DNA from: Lepidonotus clava
Taxonomy: Eukaryota > Annelida > Polychaeta > Phyllodocida > Polynoidae
Direction: 5' to 3'
Assembly: GCA_936440205.1 (NCBI GenBank)
Contig: OW387140.1
Location: 22,565,659-22,629,658, forward strand
DNA length: 64,000 nt
Shown here: one piece after another, positions 24,701 through 36,659 of the stretch
How positions within the stretch are numbered: the stretch's first letter is position 1
Layout of the letters: every line of letters starts with the position of its first letter
Notes under the pieces: model-generated
What the model was told of the DNA's origin: nothing
The model's input: the letters and a program-made list of their open reading frames with translations, nothing else
The model's database searches: none
Translations under genes and position numbers: made by a program

Positions 24701-27700
24701 CCTGTATAGTGCAAGAAGATTAACCTATATTTCTCATTGCCAAGAAAGCTAGATCTTTTTTTTCGATGCTTGAGTAAGAGGCAGACTAAGACCATGTACT
24801 CGCTATCTCGTTTCGGATAGGTATATTGTTGAAGAACTTGCTGATAACAGGAAATAATACTCATAATTTACAAGTATGTTGAGCATTACGTCATACAGTC
24901 ATTTTGATTTTGAACGTTTTCTTTTAAAAAGTTTAGTACAGAGAGTTTCTATAAAAGTGTCATTCTACGTTTCAGACTTACTTTGGTATCAGTTCCAAGG
25001 AAGGGTTTGGTCTACAAGGAGCACTACCAGTGTCCGTGTTCCAGTGTTTGCACCGAGTGTTCGGCGTGACGTTTGAGTGCTTCGCCTCCCCGCTGAACTG
25101 CTTCTTTAAGCAGTATTGTTCAGCGTTCACAGATACTGACAGCTGGTTCGGATCCAGAGGGTGAGTAAACTTTGGACATACTTTATTACATTAGAGCTTG
25201 AATTGATAATTTTTGCTGAAAATTTTAGTAAAACACGTCTGATTGGCTGATGATGTACAGTCAAACTGATACAGTGTATCCCGAAAAACGGCCGGACATC
25301 CGGGCATGTTCGACATTTTTTCATAAATGTCCGACCTTTTATCCTTTAACGTCGATTTGTACACTTGGTTCACGATCATCAGTGGGATGGTAACCGTCAG
25401 TTAGGACCAGCCTTGGACTGAAAACTATCACTCTCGCAATCTACAAATCAGTGGGCCTCGGCATTGGGCTGATATCCATCGTGATGATCAGGATTTGTTT
25501 TTAACGGTTTCTGTTGCAACTCCATAGCCTGTTTTACGCACCACATGACGCTTAGGAACTGAATCTATAAAATCATTTCTCTCATTATTTATAGGCCAAT
25601 CTTGGATTTCCATCCAATATCTGGGTCTTTTGAAGCAAATCCGCCGTTCTGCGAAGAGCTAATGGAAGCCATGGTCGACCACTTTGAGGTAGTGTATACA
25701 TTTAGCTTGGTGCTTGCATATCATTTGGCATTTTTATAGATAATAAATATCAATTATATCAAGTTATGCTTAACCAAAGATTTCACAAGTTTTTGAAAAG
25801 CTGTCGAACATGTTGTTCATAGTTATGAGTTATTGAAAGTGAAACCAAACCAGATGCAACAAAATAAGGTTATAAAACACAATTAGTATAGCTCTACGTG
25901 CCATCTGGAGAAACCACGAAAACGGTTCTCAGTTAAGGAATAAACGACAAGATTTTAAATGACATATTTCTCATTTGCAGAGTTTGTTAGCAGAATCGAC
26001 GGAGCCCTTGTCGTTCATTGTTTGTATCCCCGACTTCAGAGACCCACCCACGGAGGCCCTTATCAGGCTCGAGTCAAGCCGGTCAGTGCATGTCATTTAC
26101 GTTTATATAATTGATGTTCAGTTTGGTAGATCTGCACTTTGGTCGTCTATAAAGAGTGTGTGAACCTCATAAAGTGACTTAAATTCTGCAGTGGACATGA
26201 ATGCAGGGGACATGAGTTTGATATTCTATATTTGTGACCAAATGTAGATAAAGGTAACCTAGTTGGGGTATCAAAATCTGTTCTAAAGCAAGTATAAAAG
26301 GAGATATGTAAGTTGTAGAAATAAATCATGCAAATGTTGTCAGAAAGTTAGACTTCAGAAATATTTCTGAACACAGTTATTAGATTAATCAAATTACCAA
26401 TATTTTTATGACTATTATGGGTAATGTAAAATACATCCGTTGCCGATCAGAACACTGAAAAAGCGTATCTGTATGTAAAAAAACTACATTTTTAGCAGTC
26501 ATGATTATTTATGAAATTAACATTTTCAACCAATCATGGTTCAATTCTATTTGCCTTAACCTTAGAAAGAAATTGAACTATTGGAAGCAGAGGGTTTCAA
26601 AGCTAATGAAGCTGTAAATTTATGCTTTAATGACACTTTCCGATATCCTCATTCAGGGTTTATAAGTAGCATAGCCCCTCCTAAGACGTATACCGCTTGT
26701 TGTTATTGACCTTCAATCTGAAGCCCATGTGTACTTCTTGCTTCTTGATCGTTATTCTCATGTCATTTCTTGTTTTTTCAGTTTCAAGAAAAAGCAGATT
26801 GTTTTCCCTCCCTACGAACATCAGTACAGGCACGGGTTTCAACACAGAGTGGGAAAGTAAGATACTCTTTACTTGTTTATTGTCAAAATTAGAAATAGAT
26901 AATTAATCACCACATTCAGCCGAGAGATTAAAGAAAGAAGTGAGGAACGCAGTGCTAAATTAGCAAAAAAAAACCAACAAATTATTCACATAGCAAACAA
27001 GTTGTAATCGTTATATAATTTTATTCAGACTTTACAGTACAGTATAGCCATTATTTCACGAATAGTATGTCTTTGGTCCTTTCCTTTACGGTTAGTAAGT
27101 AAAGATAACTAAAAAAAAGGCTAATTATTAATCAACTGCGTACAACGGGACAAGAAAATGAATGATGTTGGAATTATGTTGTGATTATTGGGAGGCGGGC
27201 CTTAGGCCGCCGACCTTCTCTACACTCCTTCTACACCAGGTTGTCTCAATGCATTTCAATGGGGGTCAAAACAGTTGTTACAATTTTGTGACAAATTTTT
27301 CGTTCCACTTTTCTCAGTAATGCCAGCATTAGAATCTTCAAACTATATGTATTTCTCTTCTTCTGTTTCTAGTATATGGTGGTTTGGTTCTAAAATTCTG
27401 AAATATTTGGTTGTTTTCTTGTAATTTGGGAGACAATCCATAAGTTTTTTGTTACAAAATTGAAATAGGAATTTCCTATAGTAAAGAAAGTAGGTCATCA
27501 TTCTCCAGACACAGCAAATCTTTTTCCCATAGGGATACCTGGAGATTGACAAAGAATGTTTCACTGTCAAATTCCTCACACTCTCCAGGCACATGTTTAG
27601 TACTAAAATGGTAACTTGTTATAATGATTGCGCAATCCACCGCCCGCCTCCTTCGGTACGGCAGTACCCGAAAATCTAGTCAAATTTTCAAAAAGAAAAG

Positions 27701-27993
27701 ACTTTCAAGTAACAAAATGTAAAAATTCCATCCAAGGAGTGACGGTTAGGATACAATTCAACCGCGATTACAAAGAGAAACGACTTTTACGACAGCGTTT
27801 ATGAACTTAATTCAGTACGTTAACTGAAATATTGCTGCTCTTCCCCAGGGAGGACATGCATTTCAAGTCGGTGCATGGGACGCTGGTAGTCTTCCTTCAG
27901 AACGAGGCAGGTTTCTCCAAGTGGGGGCCGACCCCAGAACGTATCAAGGAGCTCATGTTGGCCTGTAAACCCGTGGACGACCTCAACAAGTGA
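18763..27993 (+). CDS. PCIF1: PCIF1, cap-specific m6Am methyltransferase, 13 coding exons
   Basis: Coding exons: 18763-19200, 20311-20480, 21499-21653, 21854-22085, 22303-22402, 22883-23045, 24081-24256, 24599-24685, 24976-25160, 25595-25688, 25981-26081, 26782-26856 and 27849-27993 (TGA). All introns are GT-AG and phases agree. They give 706 residues, against about 704 in human. A Pro-rich N-terminus precedes a WW domain (W117 to W140, P143), which in the family binds phosphorylated RNA polymerase II C-terminal domain. The methyltransferase core carries the catalytic NPPF motif at 584-587. The known reaction is N6-methylation of 2'-O-methyladenosine next to the mRNA cap, in the nucleus. The start is the ATG of METNKEE; an in-frame GTG upstream is ignored. 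A splice acceptor at 18663 implies an untranslated upstream exon. No coding defects were seen. Introns host a tandem duplication, an inverted-end element and a solo LTR. Confidence 0.96.
19287..19761. repeat. 235-bp tandem duplication in PCIF1 intron 1
   Basis: The copy starting ATAAAGTATCACAGCGCC at 19287 is followed immediately at 19522 by a near-identical copy. Each ends with a T-run and GCACAGGGAAAACGGGGAAAA. Differences are few (small indels and substitutions), so the duplication is fairly recent. It lies between the WW-domain exon and the next exon and does not touch splice sites. Confidence 0.9.
21078..21352. mobile_element. 275-bp inverted-end element in PCIF1 intron 2
   Basis: Ends CAGGGGTGGAC and GTCCACCCCTG are exact inverted matches. 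Direct TTGATA repeats flank it at 21072-21077 and 21353-21358. The interior has repeated GGGCCCCTAGATTTT and GGGGCCCGACTGGCCC blocks in both orientations. CAGGGGTGG-type ends recall hAT-like elements, though the visible duplication is 6 rather than 8 bp. Confidence 0.65.
23345..23978 (+). mobile_element. solo LTR in PCIF1 intron 6
   Basis: A 634-bp fossil LTR starting TGTACTAAT and ending CAATAGTTCA, flanked by ATAT on both sides (23341-23344 and 23979-23982). It contains GTATAAAAGGCGC and GAATAAAAACC, the promoter and polyadenylation signals expected of an LTR. It is clearly related along its whole length to the LTR at 62366-62952, with scattered differences. Same orientation as PCIF1; no internal region remains. 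Confidence 0.9.
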
Positions 27994-29505
27994 ACAGATC
28001 TCAACCTCCCGTCTGTAGCCGACCAGCAGCACCCTGCCCCCAGTCGGCGACCATTCATCATAATCCACCCTCAGAGGTCTACACTGAGGGCCACACAAAC
28101 CAGCTCCAGCCTGCCAACCTTCAGCATCTCTGGGTCCTCATCACAGAACCTCGCTCCACGAATCAATGTTTCGTACCACCTTTTTCTATTCGTTCCTCTC
28201 AGATATTATGAATCATTATTTTTTGCCCTCCTGACTGACACAAACAGATTATATCGTTTCAGTTGCCTTAAAGGGAGTGGTTCTCTCATAAGGCTACTAA
28301 GAATGTGAAGTAAGCTAAACTTGAACGTTGATTATTCTTACCTTGGTTAGCAATTTAAAATGTTCAAATCAATTCATTTTCCATGTGTGGTATGTTCTAA
28401 AACACATACTCAGTACAGGCGACCTAATTTAACTTTGTTAAGAATTAAAAAGATCCTTGTAGATCAGATACGCACGTCCTTTGCTTCATATCCTCGGGTT
28501 CATTCACTTTGCTGTTTGGGGGTAAATGGAAACGATCTCTTTCCACTTTTTAACCTCTTTAATTTGTTTTTGCAATAACAACCTCTATTTCACTGCTCAT
28601 TTCTCTCAAACAAGTTCTGGTTGGGTATTCCTGTGAGCTTATCATTATTTTCATGATCGATCGTCATTTTCTATACTTAACTCGCCTATACCAACCCATC
28701 CATGGAGATTACATCACAAATTTATTGGCTATCCCGATCTTTGTATCATAGTCTGCGAAGGATCTACGTATTTTGTAATCCGAAATGAAGTTAAACTTCC
28801 TAATTTTTGTATGTCACTGAACTACACAGACTACATTAGATTAGGCCGCTTAGTCCCTTAGCCTACACTTTACTTAAACTCATTTCACATTATTACTCTT
28901 GTAGAGAATAGGTTTTGCCTATTATCACCATTAGGTATCACTTTGTTTGCGAGTAGACGGTAATTGTTAGTAAATTGTTTTGAATAGGGAAATTGCTGGA
29001 GAACAGTTAGATAAATCCCTACCAAGAGAAAGAATTTCCTAGGTCCGATCGACACCTTTGTATATAGGCAGCACAAGTAGAGAAATTTACATTGAAATAT
29101 ATATTACCCATGGAAAATGGGGAGAACTATATAATCCCAGGAAAGGGAAAATTCATTCTAAAAAAGGAAACTATCCTATAGTGAGAGCCACCTCGTGGCA
29201 GCTGTAGGAAGCCCGGGGTCTTGACCCCTTTGAAGTTAACCGGTGTTGGCTGCAGTGTGTTTGTACATATCTTGTAAATAGGACAGCGTAATGTCTAAAC
29301 CCCCAGCCTCCAGCCGTTTGTTGTGTACCACGAGTGATGGTAATATGTACAATGTCACCCCTCATTGTGTCTTGTCTTTTCCATTTTTTCCGCATTATGT
29401 TTTTTTTTGGGGGGTTTAATTTGTCTTAGAATCAGACGCTTTTTTATTTTATTTTTTTTCTTCATATTTTTCATATAAATAAATGACTATTAACTGTTCC
29501 ACAAC
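27994..29505 (+). other. PCIF1: probable 3' UTR of PCIF1
   Basis: Starts directly after the PCIF1 stop. It has no plausible coding frame, is AT-rich, and reaches an AATAAA at 29478-29483. A GT-rich stretch (GTGAGTGTGTGCG, about 29530) follows, the usual layout of a polyadenylation site. The transcript could instead continue to later AATAAA words (about 30583, about 31955). Confidence 0.4.
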
Positions 29506-32500
29506 CCCACGCGCTGGTGACAGGGGCTGGGTGAGTGTGTGCGCTAAGAAAGGCAGCAGCAGCAGGCGTGCTTTATTTCTGTCCTGTACCTGGGAAAGAA
29601 CCAGTGGCGGGCTGCAAATATAGCATTGTCTGCCAGTAACCATGTTTTTATCCATATTGCGATATTTTTAACCTAGACATACTAGCATCTTACACCCAGT
29701 GCTTTAGAATGTCGTGACCCGCGGATGTGTCCTTAGCTTATGTAGTGCGGACTCAGTCGTCCTTCCTATGGTCTACAGTCCAGCGGTTCTTCGTCTCTTT
29801 TATTAGAGCCATAGCGTCGGTCTAAAATAGCTTGTTTGTAGTAAAACACACTTTAAAGGTCGTCCGTGTACGCTTCACTTCACCTTCGACATTTGTTGAG
29901 TTAAAAGAACACGTTGGCATGTTTGTAAAGTCGTTTAGAGCCTTGTATTGTAATATAGTTTTTGTCATAATGTTATTATAATGCAATGTGCATGTATGCC
30001 TGTTGCGAGGGTACTATTTGTCACTTGCAAGTTGGATTTAAACTATTCTTTCAATTTTACCATAACTTGAAGATCCCTTAGCAGGGTGAGTAGATGTAGC
30101 TGAAATTTGATTTTGTACAAAGTATAGTCGTAGATGATTGTAATGCATGTGGTTAATGTTATAAAGTACAGTTCTTCAGCTTGATCATTGGATTTGCCTT
30201 TTTGCAAACATTATTTCATACGGAATTGCAAAACATTGGGAATCCAAGCTAAACATTTGAAATTATGTGCAATATTTGTCTATTTGATTGTTACACTATT
30301 GGTTATCAGGGTGTATTCCCTGTGCATTCACATTATAGGTAAAGAACAAATAAGTCCCAGTTATGCAGTTATGCTATATTATTGCAGTTTGGTCAAACGT
30401 TATTAGACCAACTGTATCCATTGGGTAAAGACTTCAACGCTGACTGACGATGAAAAGTGGAACCTAGTATACATGCTGTTAATTTAGTAATATATTACTG
30501 TGAAAAAACTTTGAAGTAATAGGCGAGATAACAGGTACATCATCTGAACCATAAAACGGTCCAGCCATGTTTTAGTAAAATAAAAAAACATGTAACTGAG
30601 CAAAGTATATATATACATCTTGGGTTGATGTTATAGGGTATGTCTAAACACTTTATTTGAATAGTGGTCATGGAAGTAAGCGGTTTATTACAAAAATGTA
30701 ATATTTTTAATGCTGTATAAAACTTTTTGGTGTTTCACTTCTCAGACTATTAATTCATTTTCAAATGTATTCGGGATTCTAATACCTACCATCGAGGGTT
30801 ATACGTAGATCATACGGGTTATCCGAATCGTTGACAACAGTTCCTTCTGAGATGATTCCGCACGGCTACATAGATATTGCTTATAAAATATCCCAAACTT
30901 AATAGTTTAACATGGAAAATATTGTGTAAAACATGATTATCCCCTGGTGCACGGTGCAACTTATATGGCATTCTTCAATGCTGGATAACGCATGTCTTAT
31001 GTAAGTTTTCATATGTAGTCGACATTTAAATGTACTTTCTGTCCAATTTGAACATGGTGGTTATCATAGAAAAACGCACTTCATTAAGTACTTCTTGTTT
31101 TTTAATGCAAAGATTCCTACTTATCATTATATGATGTATCTTATGTAACTCTTCCGTTCGTAAGTGAATCTCAATACAGTATGCACTGGATTCTAAAGAA
31201 CATGCACTAACTATTCCTAAAGCACAGCGCCTCTAAAAAGAACTTCATGAAAAAACTGTTTTGCCTAGTCGGATGTTATTGATGTTTTATTTGTCTAAAT
31301 AGCCAAGGCCTTGATATGTCATTGCTAGTTTCACTTTGTATTAGGGACCCATTAATGTTGATGTCAAAAGTTCTTTTTCAACATGATATTATTTGCTTCT
31401 TTCTGTAAAACCGTCAGTCCTGCCACAAGAAAGAAGCATCACACTTTCTTTCCGTACAATGTACTACCCCTTTTTATTTACCCAGACTTAGCCACTGCCA
31501 AAAGATAACTATAAAGGTTGTAATGCTAAAAAAAAGTGTAGATTTGGTAATTGGCAAATTCTTTAGCGTTGCTTGGAGAATTGTATTTCTAAGTGTGAAA
31601 GAAAGCTGTGGTTAGTGAATTTTTGCTTCTTAATATCCTACACACACGGAACTTGGGAAATACCCGTTTGAATAATGTGAATCGCGCTGTCGTTAGTGAG
31701 ACCTTTGTCTTATCTTGTTGACTTTTGATGCTTACCAGTTTCCTGCCCAAATTGTTTTATGTTTTTAATCTGTTGGCACACATTGACGAGGTACAATCAT
31801 TGAAGCCTGTTCAGTTGTTATCGAAATGTTCAAAACTGCAAAATCTTCAAAAGTATAAGGAAAATTATTTTTGTAAATCCGTCGGTATCTACGAAGCTTT
31901 CCATAAGACAGTCATTGCTGTAGAGATGAACTTGCTGAAAGTTCACAGAAAGAATAAAAAGAATTGTATTTAGTCCATTTCATGTTCATGCCTTTGTCTT
32001 TTGTGTTAATGTTACGTTACGAATACACTTTTTACAAGAAAGGTACTGAAAAGGGCATTTGACTTTCAGGCACTGACTTCAGTTCATAATTTAGGTAGGA
32101 CTTAGTTTCTAAAAGTAGCATCATCAGCCCGACTATAATAACTCAAACTTAAAAGACGTAGTTCTTTTTTGTTTCGGATAAAACACAATGAAGGTTGTCA
32201 AAGTTCATGCAAGAAAAAGTAATGCAATATCATTACCAGCCATACAAAAGCTGTTAAGATAGTGATGCACGTAGCTACGATTTATAGCAAGGTGATTTAC
32301 AGAGATGACTACATTTTCCTTCCTTCTCTATCTTTATCTCTATCCAAACCGTCAATCTTGCTTGTCAGATGATTGTAATTATTAAATCGTTCTTTTTCTA
32401 AGCCATTTAAATCATAAAGGAAATTTGTGAATATTTCTATTCTTAAGGTTTCTAAACTGAAAATCCGGAAATGTTTTCCTATTTTTCTGGATTATTTTTA

Positions 32501-33077
32501 ATCTCTCTTGAGTGACATCTCTGAATATTATTACTGTTATTTAAAGCCGAAAGTCAGACGGCAGAGAAACTACTCCCACTCCCAGCGCCAACGTAACACA
32601 GCTACAAAAGGTGGCAGCACCAAGGCATCGAACGTTTCCCACCAGATGACGTGGCAGAGTCATTCCCAGGTGATACGATTCTAGCAAGATAGTGGCTCTC
32701 AAAAACTAAGGCTCAGTGGCGGATCCAGGGGTTTGGGAGTGAAAGGGGCGGTTGTCCTCCGTATCGTTAGTAATTAGGGGTACAATGAGTCATCTCTTAT
32801 GCAGTCAACATTTGGGAATCAGAAATAAGGGGTATTAAATGTATATAATTATATATAGATATAGATATATATGTATAATATATAGAGTGACCACTTTTTC
32901 TTAAGTAAGTAAGTTTATTTATCCCGAAGAAGTACAATTTAGCAAACGCTAGTTTTCATTGTTCTCCAGCATCAATAAATAAATCATTATGCTATTCATT
33001 ATCATGACAGGTGAGAACAGACAATATTTGCACATAGGGCCTACATCCTAGTCATAAGATAAGAGTAGTATAGGTTT
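29506..33077. other. intergenic or distal 3' UTR, no gene recognised
   Basis: Unique AT-rich sequence to about 32.5 kb with short frames of no recognisable family. A GGCGGATCCAGG fragment sits at 32714. A stretch at 32900-32965 (AAGTAAGTAAGTTTATTTATC) looks, read on the minus strand, like a non-LTR retrotransposon tail ending in short AAGT-type repeats. Confidence 0.45.
32900..32965 (-). repeat. possible LINE 3' tail fragment
   Basis: On the minus strand it reads GTACTTCTTCGGGATAAATAAACTTACTTACTT. A short UTR piece ending in an ATAAA word and a simple repeat is common for invertebrate LINE 3' ends. Only the tail is recognisable; no reverse transcriptase is nearby. Confidence 0.35.
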
Positions 33078-33155
33078 TGAGGGAGTTCACGTCATCGACC
33101 ATTTTTAGTGAGGGAGTTCACGTCATCGATAATTTTTAGGGGGGTAGTTCACGTC
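33078..33155. repeat. three-copy GAGGGAGTTCACGTCATCG repeat
   Basis: Two good copies, about 35 bp apart, and a third degraded copy ending AGTTCACGTCAAAC. They stand just before composition turns sharply AT-rich, so they may mark the host side of the Polinton boundary. No inverted partner was found on the far side. Confidence 0.6.
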
Positions 33156-33258
33156 AAACAATTGCAAATTGCAAATTTTAGAACTGGAAATAGAAATATT
33201 CTTGTGATTAATGTTGAAAATATTTTTATATGTTATTATTGATAATAAGCTTAAGAAA

Positions 33259-33834
33259 ATGTCAGCTGAAAAATTGGTTATTGCTGATGAAGTATTGCAG
33301 TCTATTGCAGATTTGCTTTATTGTGATTGGGAAAGTTTGGCAATATATTTAGAATTAGAGAGCAAAGATTTGCATAGAATTCGAGGTAAAGATAAAAGTA
33401 CTGTGTTACAGTCTAATATATTACAAATGTTAAATTTATGGTGGGATCGAGTGGATAAAAATGATTATTTGAACGAGTTAATTACAGCTTTATCAAGTTT
33501 GTATCGTTATGATTTGATTGAAATTGTTTTAAGTTTTATACCCAAAAATGATAAAAATATATCTGATAATATTATTCAAGTTTTATTTTTACAGTTGGCT
33601 GAGCATTTAGTGATGGATTGGAGAAATTTAGGAATTTATTTGTCTATTTCTTTAACTGAAATAGATAATATTTTTTATGGTTTATATGAACCAAAAGTTC
33701 ATCGTGCTTATGAAGTTTTAAAGGTTTTTCAATTACAATATGGTTATTTAAATTTAGATAAATTATTTAAAGTTTTGAGGCAAATGAGGAGATTAGATGT
33801 GATTGAATTTATTACTAGACATATTAGGCATTAA
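33259..33834 (+). CDS. tandem death-domain protein (Polinton accessory gene, inferred)
   Basis: A 191-residue protein from the ATG of MSAEKL (an upstream in-frame ATG at 33211 would give 207). Two consecutive all-helical modules fit the Death domain pattern: residues 12-93 (DWESLAIYLEL..., then LW..R and a hydrophobic helix with LI.AL) and 106-189 (DWRNLGIYLSI..., YEVLKVF, DKLFKVLRQM). Death domains mediate homotypic assembly in apoptosis and innate signalling in the cytosol. It is intronless and shares the AT-rich codon choice of the Polinton genes, so I infer element membership and capture from a host. No enzymatic domain is present. It could act as a decoy or adaptor. A single-exon host gene next to the element remains possible. 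Confidence 0.7.
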   Translation: MSAEKLVIADEVLQSIADLLYCDWESLAIYLELESKDLHRIRGKDKSTVLQSNILQMLNLWWDRVDKNDYLNELITALSSLYRYDLIEIVLSFIPKNDKNISDNIIQVLFLQLAEHLVMDWRNLGIYLSISLTEIDNIFYGLYEPKVHRAYEVLKVFQLQYGYLNLDKLFKVLRQMRRLDVIEFITRHIRH

Positions 33835-36120
33835 CTTATTTGTTACATTTGGTTTCCCTTTGGTGGGAAGTTATTGTATATTGTGTCTCTCTCTAGTGGG
33901 AACGAATTGAACCTTGATGATTTATAGTGTTTGCAGACATGGTACATGACCTCCATATTGGATTGTCGTAACTTTTGAAAGTTTGTTTACATTCTCAGTC
34001 TTGATATTTACAACTCCTATTTCTTAGATACTTTACGAGGCTATTGCTTGACGCCTAATTATGAAATAAACACAGGTTAAGAATTTTGCATTTTACAATT
34101 ATTTAATTTGGTACGATATCGTGGTATGAAAACCGGTTGTGCGTATCTACATGCAGAATGCTGTCTTTTTGCAAGTTTGTTGTAAGAGTGTTGTGTTGCA
34201 GAGTGGTCGTTGAGCTAATCTTGAAATTTTTCGACTTTTGGAGAATGAACATAGTTTTTGAGATTAGCTTAGCGGTCATGACGTGGTTTTAGGTGATTCT
34301 AGTGTTAATGTACCCCGGTTAAAAGCCTCGGTATGGAGTAAACGCGCACTTCAGAGCAGACCCTTTCGTGTTGTAACGGTGTGTGCGTATGCAACAGCAC
34401 ACTAATTTGGACATTTTGTCTATGTACGTAGGACGCTCTGGTAGAGAACGCCAAGCGGACACACTTTGTACCGGCTTACTTGATTTACAGCGACGCAGGG
34501 CGCTCCGGTAGATAACGCCGCGCTGTCTGCGAGGAATCTAGACCTCCGTGCCTGGTCTAACAATACTCGCTCTCCCGCGAGTGGGCTGGCTACCAGGCTA
34601 GTGTTAATGTAGTTTTGTGCGGAGTGACGCGAGGGTTGAGACGTACATTAACCTAGGTGATTCTAGTGTTAATGTAGCTTTGTGCGTTTATGAATATGAA
34701 ATAATTTTTTTAAGTTACATTAAAGTATTTGTTTCAGTGTTTATTATAGCTTTAGCTTATTTTACTTTTGATTAGTGTGATATAGCTGTAAATCTAGTAA
34801 TAGTGTTCTTTCACAAGTTTTATGAAATCAAGCTGTAAATCTAGTAATAAATCTAGTAATAGTGTTCTTTCACAAGTCTTATGAAATCAGTATGTTGGTC
34901 TAGGAAATTGATATTTATGGTTTGGGCACAGATCCAGGTAATCTTTTTTGTGTCAGTATGTGTATTGGTTAGAGTAATTTATATAATATTGGTGACGCAG
35001 TTGGGGCGTACGTATAGCTTGGAAGAATAAACATAATCGACTTGCTTGATTATATTGGTTTATTTGCAGAGAAGATAAGAAAGCGTTAAGATATATATAT
35101 ACAGTTTTGTAGCATATTAAAGCGCAAGTGTAATAATTGACAAGGTTTAATTTGGGCTATAGCACTTGTCAGTTATTATATTTGACTTTAGTGAAAACAA
35201 CCACTTTATAATGCATTAATAATTGAAAGCATTTGGCTAAGAATTGTATAAACATATTAAGAATGGTTAGTACATGTACATTAAGGTTCATTTTTAAAGG
35301 TAAATAAACAGCAAACTTGAATAAATGTAAATACATTTTGCTCAAACAATAAAGTGTTGTGAACACATTAAAATTGTAGCTTTTATATAAATTGGTTAGC
35401 TGAATATTGTAAATACATTGAACTAAACAAAGTGATGCGAATATACTAAAATTGTAGCTTGGATATATAAATTTGGGTAGCTGATAAGCTGTGAACATAC
35501 TAAAATTGTAGCTTGGATATATATATAAATTTGGGTAGCTGATAAGCTGTTGAGGTCTAATGGTAAGTCTAAATATGATAGTTAATTATTTCTTCTTGTG
35601 TGGTAACATACCTTCTTGGTAGAGGTACGAGGAGGGGTTTTGAGATATATATGTATGTATGTTTATTGATTTTTAAGAGTTTGCTAAGACATTTTTGAAA
35701 TATTTTAAAATGAAAGTTTGTTTTATAATAAATATGCTTCAATGTTTAAAGTTTAAATGATTATATTAAATTAAGAGTGAGAGAAAGTTTATGTATTCCC
35801 TTTCAGTACCTTACATGGAAGGTTCTGGATGTTGTGTCTCGTTTCCATGTGGGTATTTTTGCTTTGTACGAGGAGGTACTGAAGGGATAAAAGTTTGAAA
35901 CGACTTTATAAATTAGCAAATTATTAGATATTCAATTTTATATATTTTCGTTTTGTTTATATAAATGTAGTGAGAAAAGATAGTTTAAGTTAATGCGCGC
36001 GTTTTATAATATAAACGTATACTATTTTGGTTTATTATTAAAAATGAAAACCTATAAGCACCTTAAATACTTTCACAATCATAACATAATGTTATTGTCT
36101 TGTGATTGGCTGAGACTAAT
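33835..36120. other. gene-free left part of the Polinton
   Basis: No gene is recognised. It holds a GC-rich insert (34313-34654), a duplicated GCTGTAAATCTAGTAATA.. stretch near 34785-34880, and a stem pairing TAATAATTGACAAG with CTTGTCAGTTATTAT near 35130-35180. A tandem AAATTGTAGCTTGGATATA..GGTAGCTGATAAGCTG repeat lies at about 35450-35550. Such subterminal repeats would suit an element flank. Confidence 0.5.
34313..34654. mobile_element. GC-rich insert bracketed by 22-bp direct repeats
   Basis: A block far richer in G+C than its surroundings, flanked by identical AGGTGATTCTAGTGTTAATG.. repeats (34291-34312 and 34655-34676). It has an internal tandem pair around GACGCTCTGGTAGAGAACGCC and GGCGCTCCGGTAGATAACGCC. 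Its right end, ACGTACATTAACCTAG, pairs with the adjacent CTAGTGTTAATGTA. It has no coding frame. The length of the flanking repeat fits a retroposed insertion or a recombination product. Confidence 0.5.
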
Positions 36121-36580
36121 AAAGAGGGTATAAAAGCTTTGTGTTGATCTTTTGCGCGCATTTCTTTGGTGTGGTTAATTGTAGTGTGGTAAAGAGCGCC
36201 GTTGGGCCCGCGTTGGGCGCAAGTGCGTGCTTTGTTAGGCGTAAGTGCAAGTTTGTGGAGATAGATATTTTCGGAGGTGGTTGTGGAGATTGACGTTTCT
36301 AGAGGTGGTTGGAAATTGCTTTCTTGGTTTGGAGATTGACGTTTTTAGAGGTGGCTGGAAATTGCTTTCTTGGTTTGTGGAGATTGACGTTTTGATTTTA
36401 GCTAGCGTTAAGCGCTAGTTGAAATTATTTTTGGTCTGTTTTACTTAAGATAATTTTAGTTAGGTGATTGTTGGTTGTTGCTTTTGCTTTTGTTGAAATT
36501 TCAGCTTTATAGTTTTGCGACTTAGAGCTTCAAGATCAAGCTTGGCGTCATTCATCACAGGCACATTATAAACAGGTAAG
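36085..36580 (+). promoter_or_regulatory. Polinton left promoter and leader with splice donors
   Basis: TGATTGGCTGAG (an inverted CCAAT box) near 36103 is followed by GGGTATAAAAGC near 36127 and then a leader with repeated GTTTGGAGATTGACGTTT blocks. Two CAG/GTAAGTG donor-like sites occur at about 36573 and 36641, ahead of the dUTPase. The layout suggests an RNA polymerase II early promoter with a spliced leader. Acceptor choice is not clear. Confidence 0.5.
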
Positions 36581-36659
36581 TGTACTTATTTATTTATTTG
36601 TGAGAAATATTGTATTGTATTTAGTGTGGTACCGAACAGGTAAGTGTATTTTTAGAAAT

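Noticed and set aside
28360-31973. short plus-strand frames downstream of PCIF1
   Set aside because: Lie in probable 3' UTR or intergenic DNA; no recognisable domains.
33078-33155. the three-copy repeat as the Polinton terminal inverted repeat
   Set aside because: No inverted counterpart was found near 58-60 kb.
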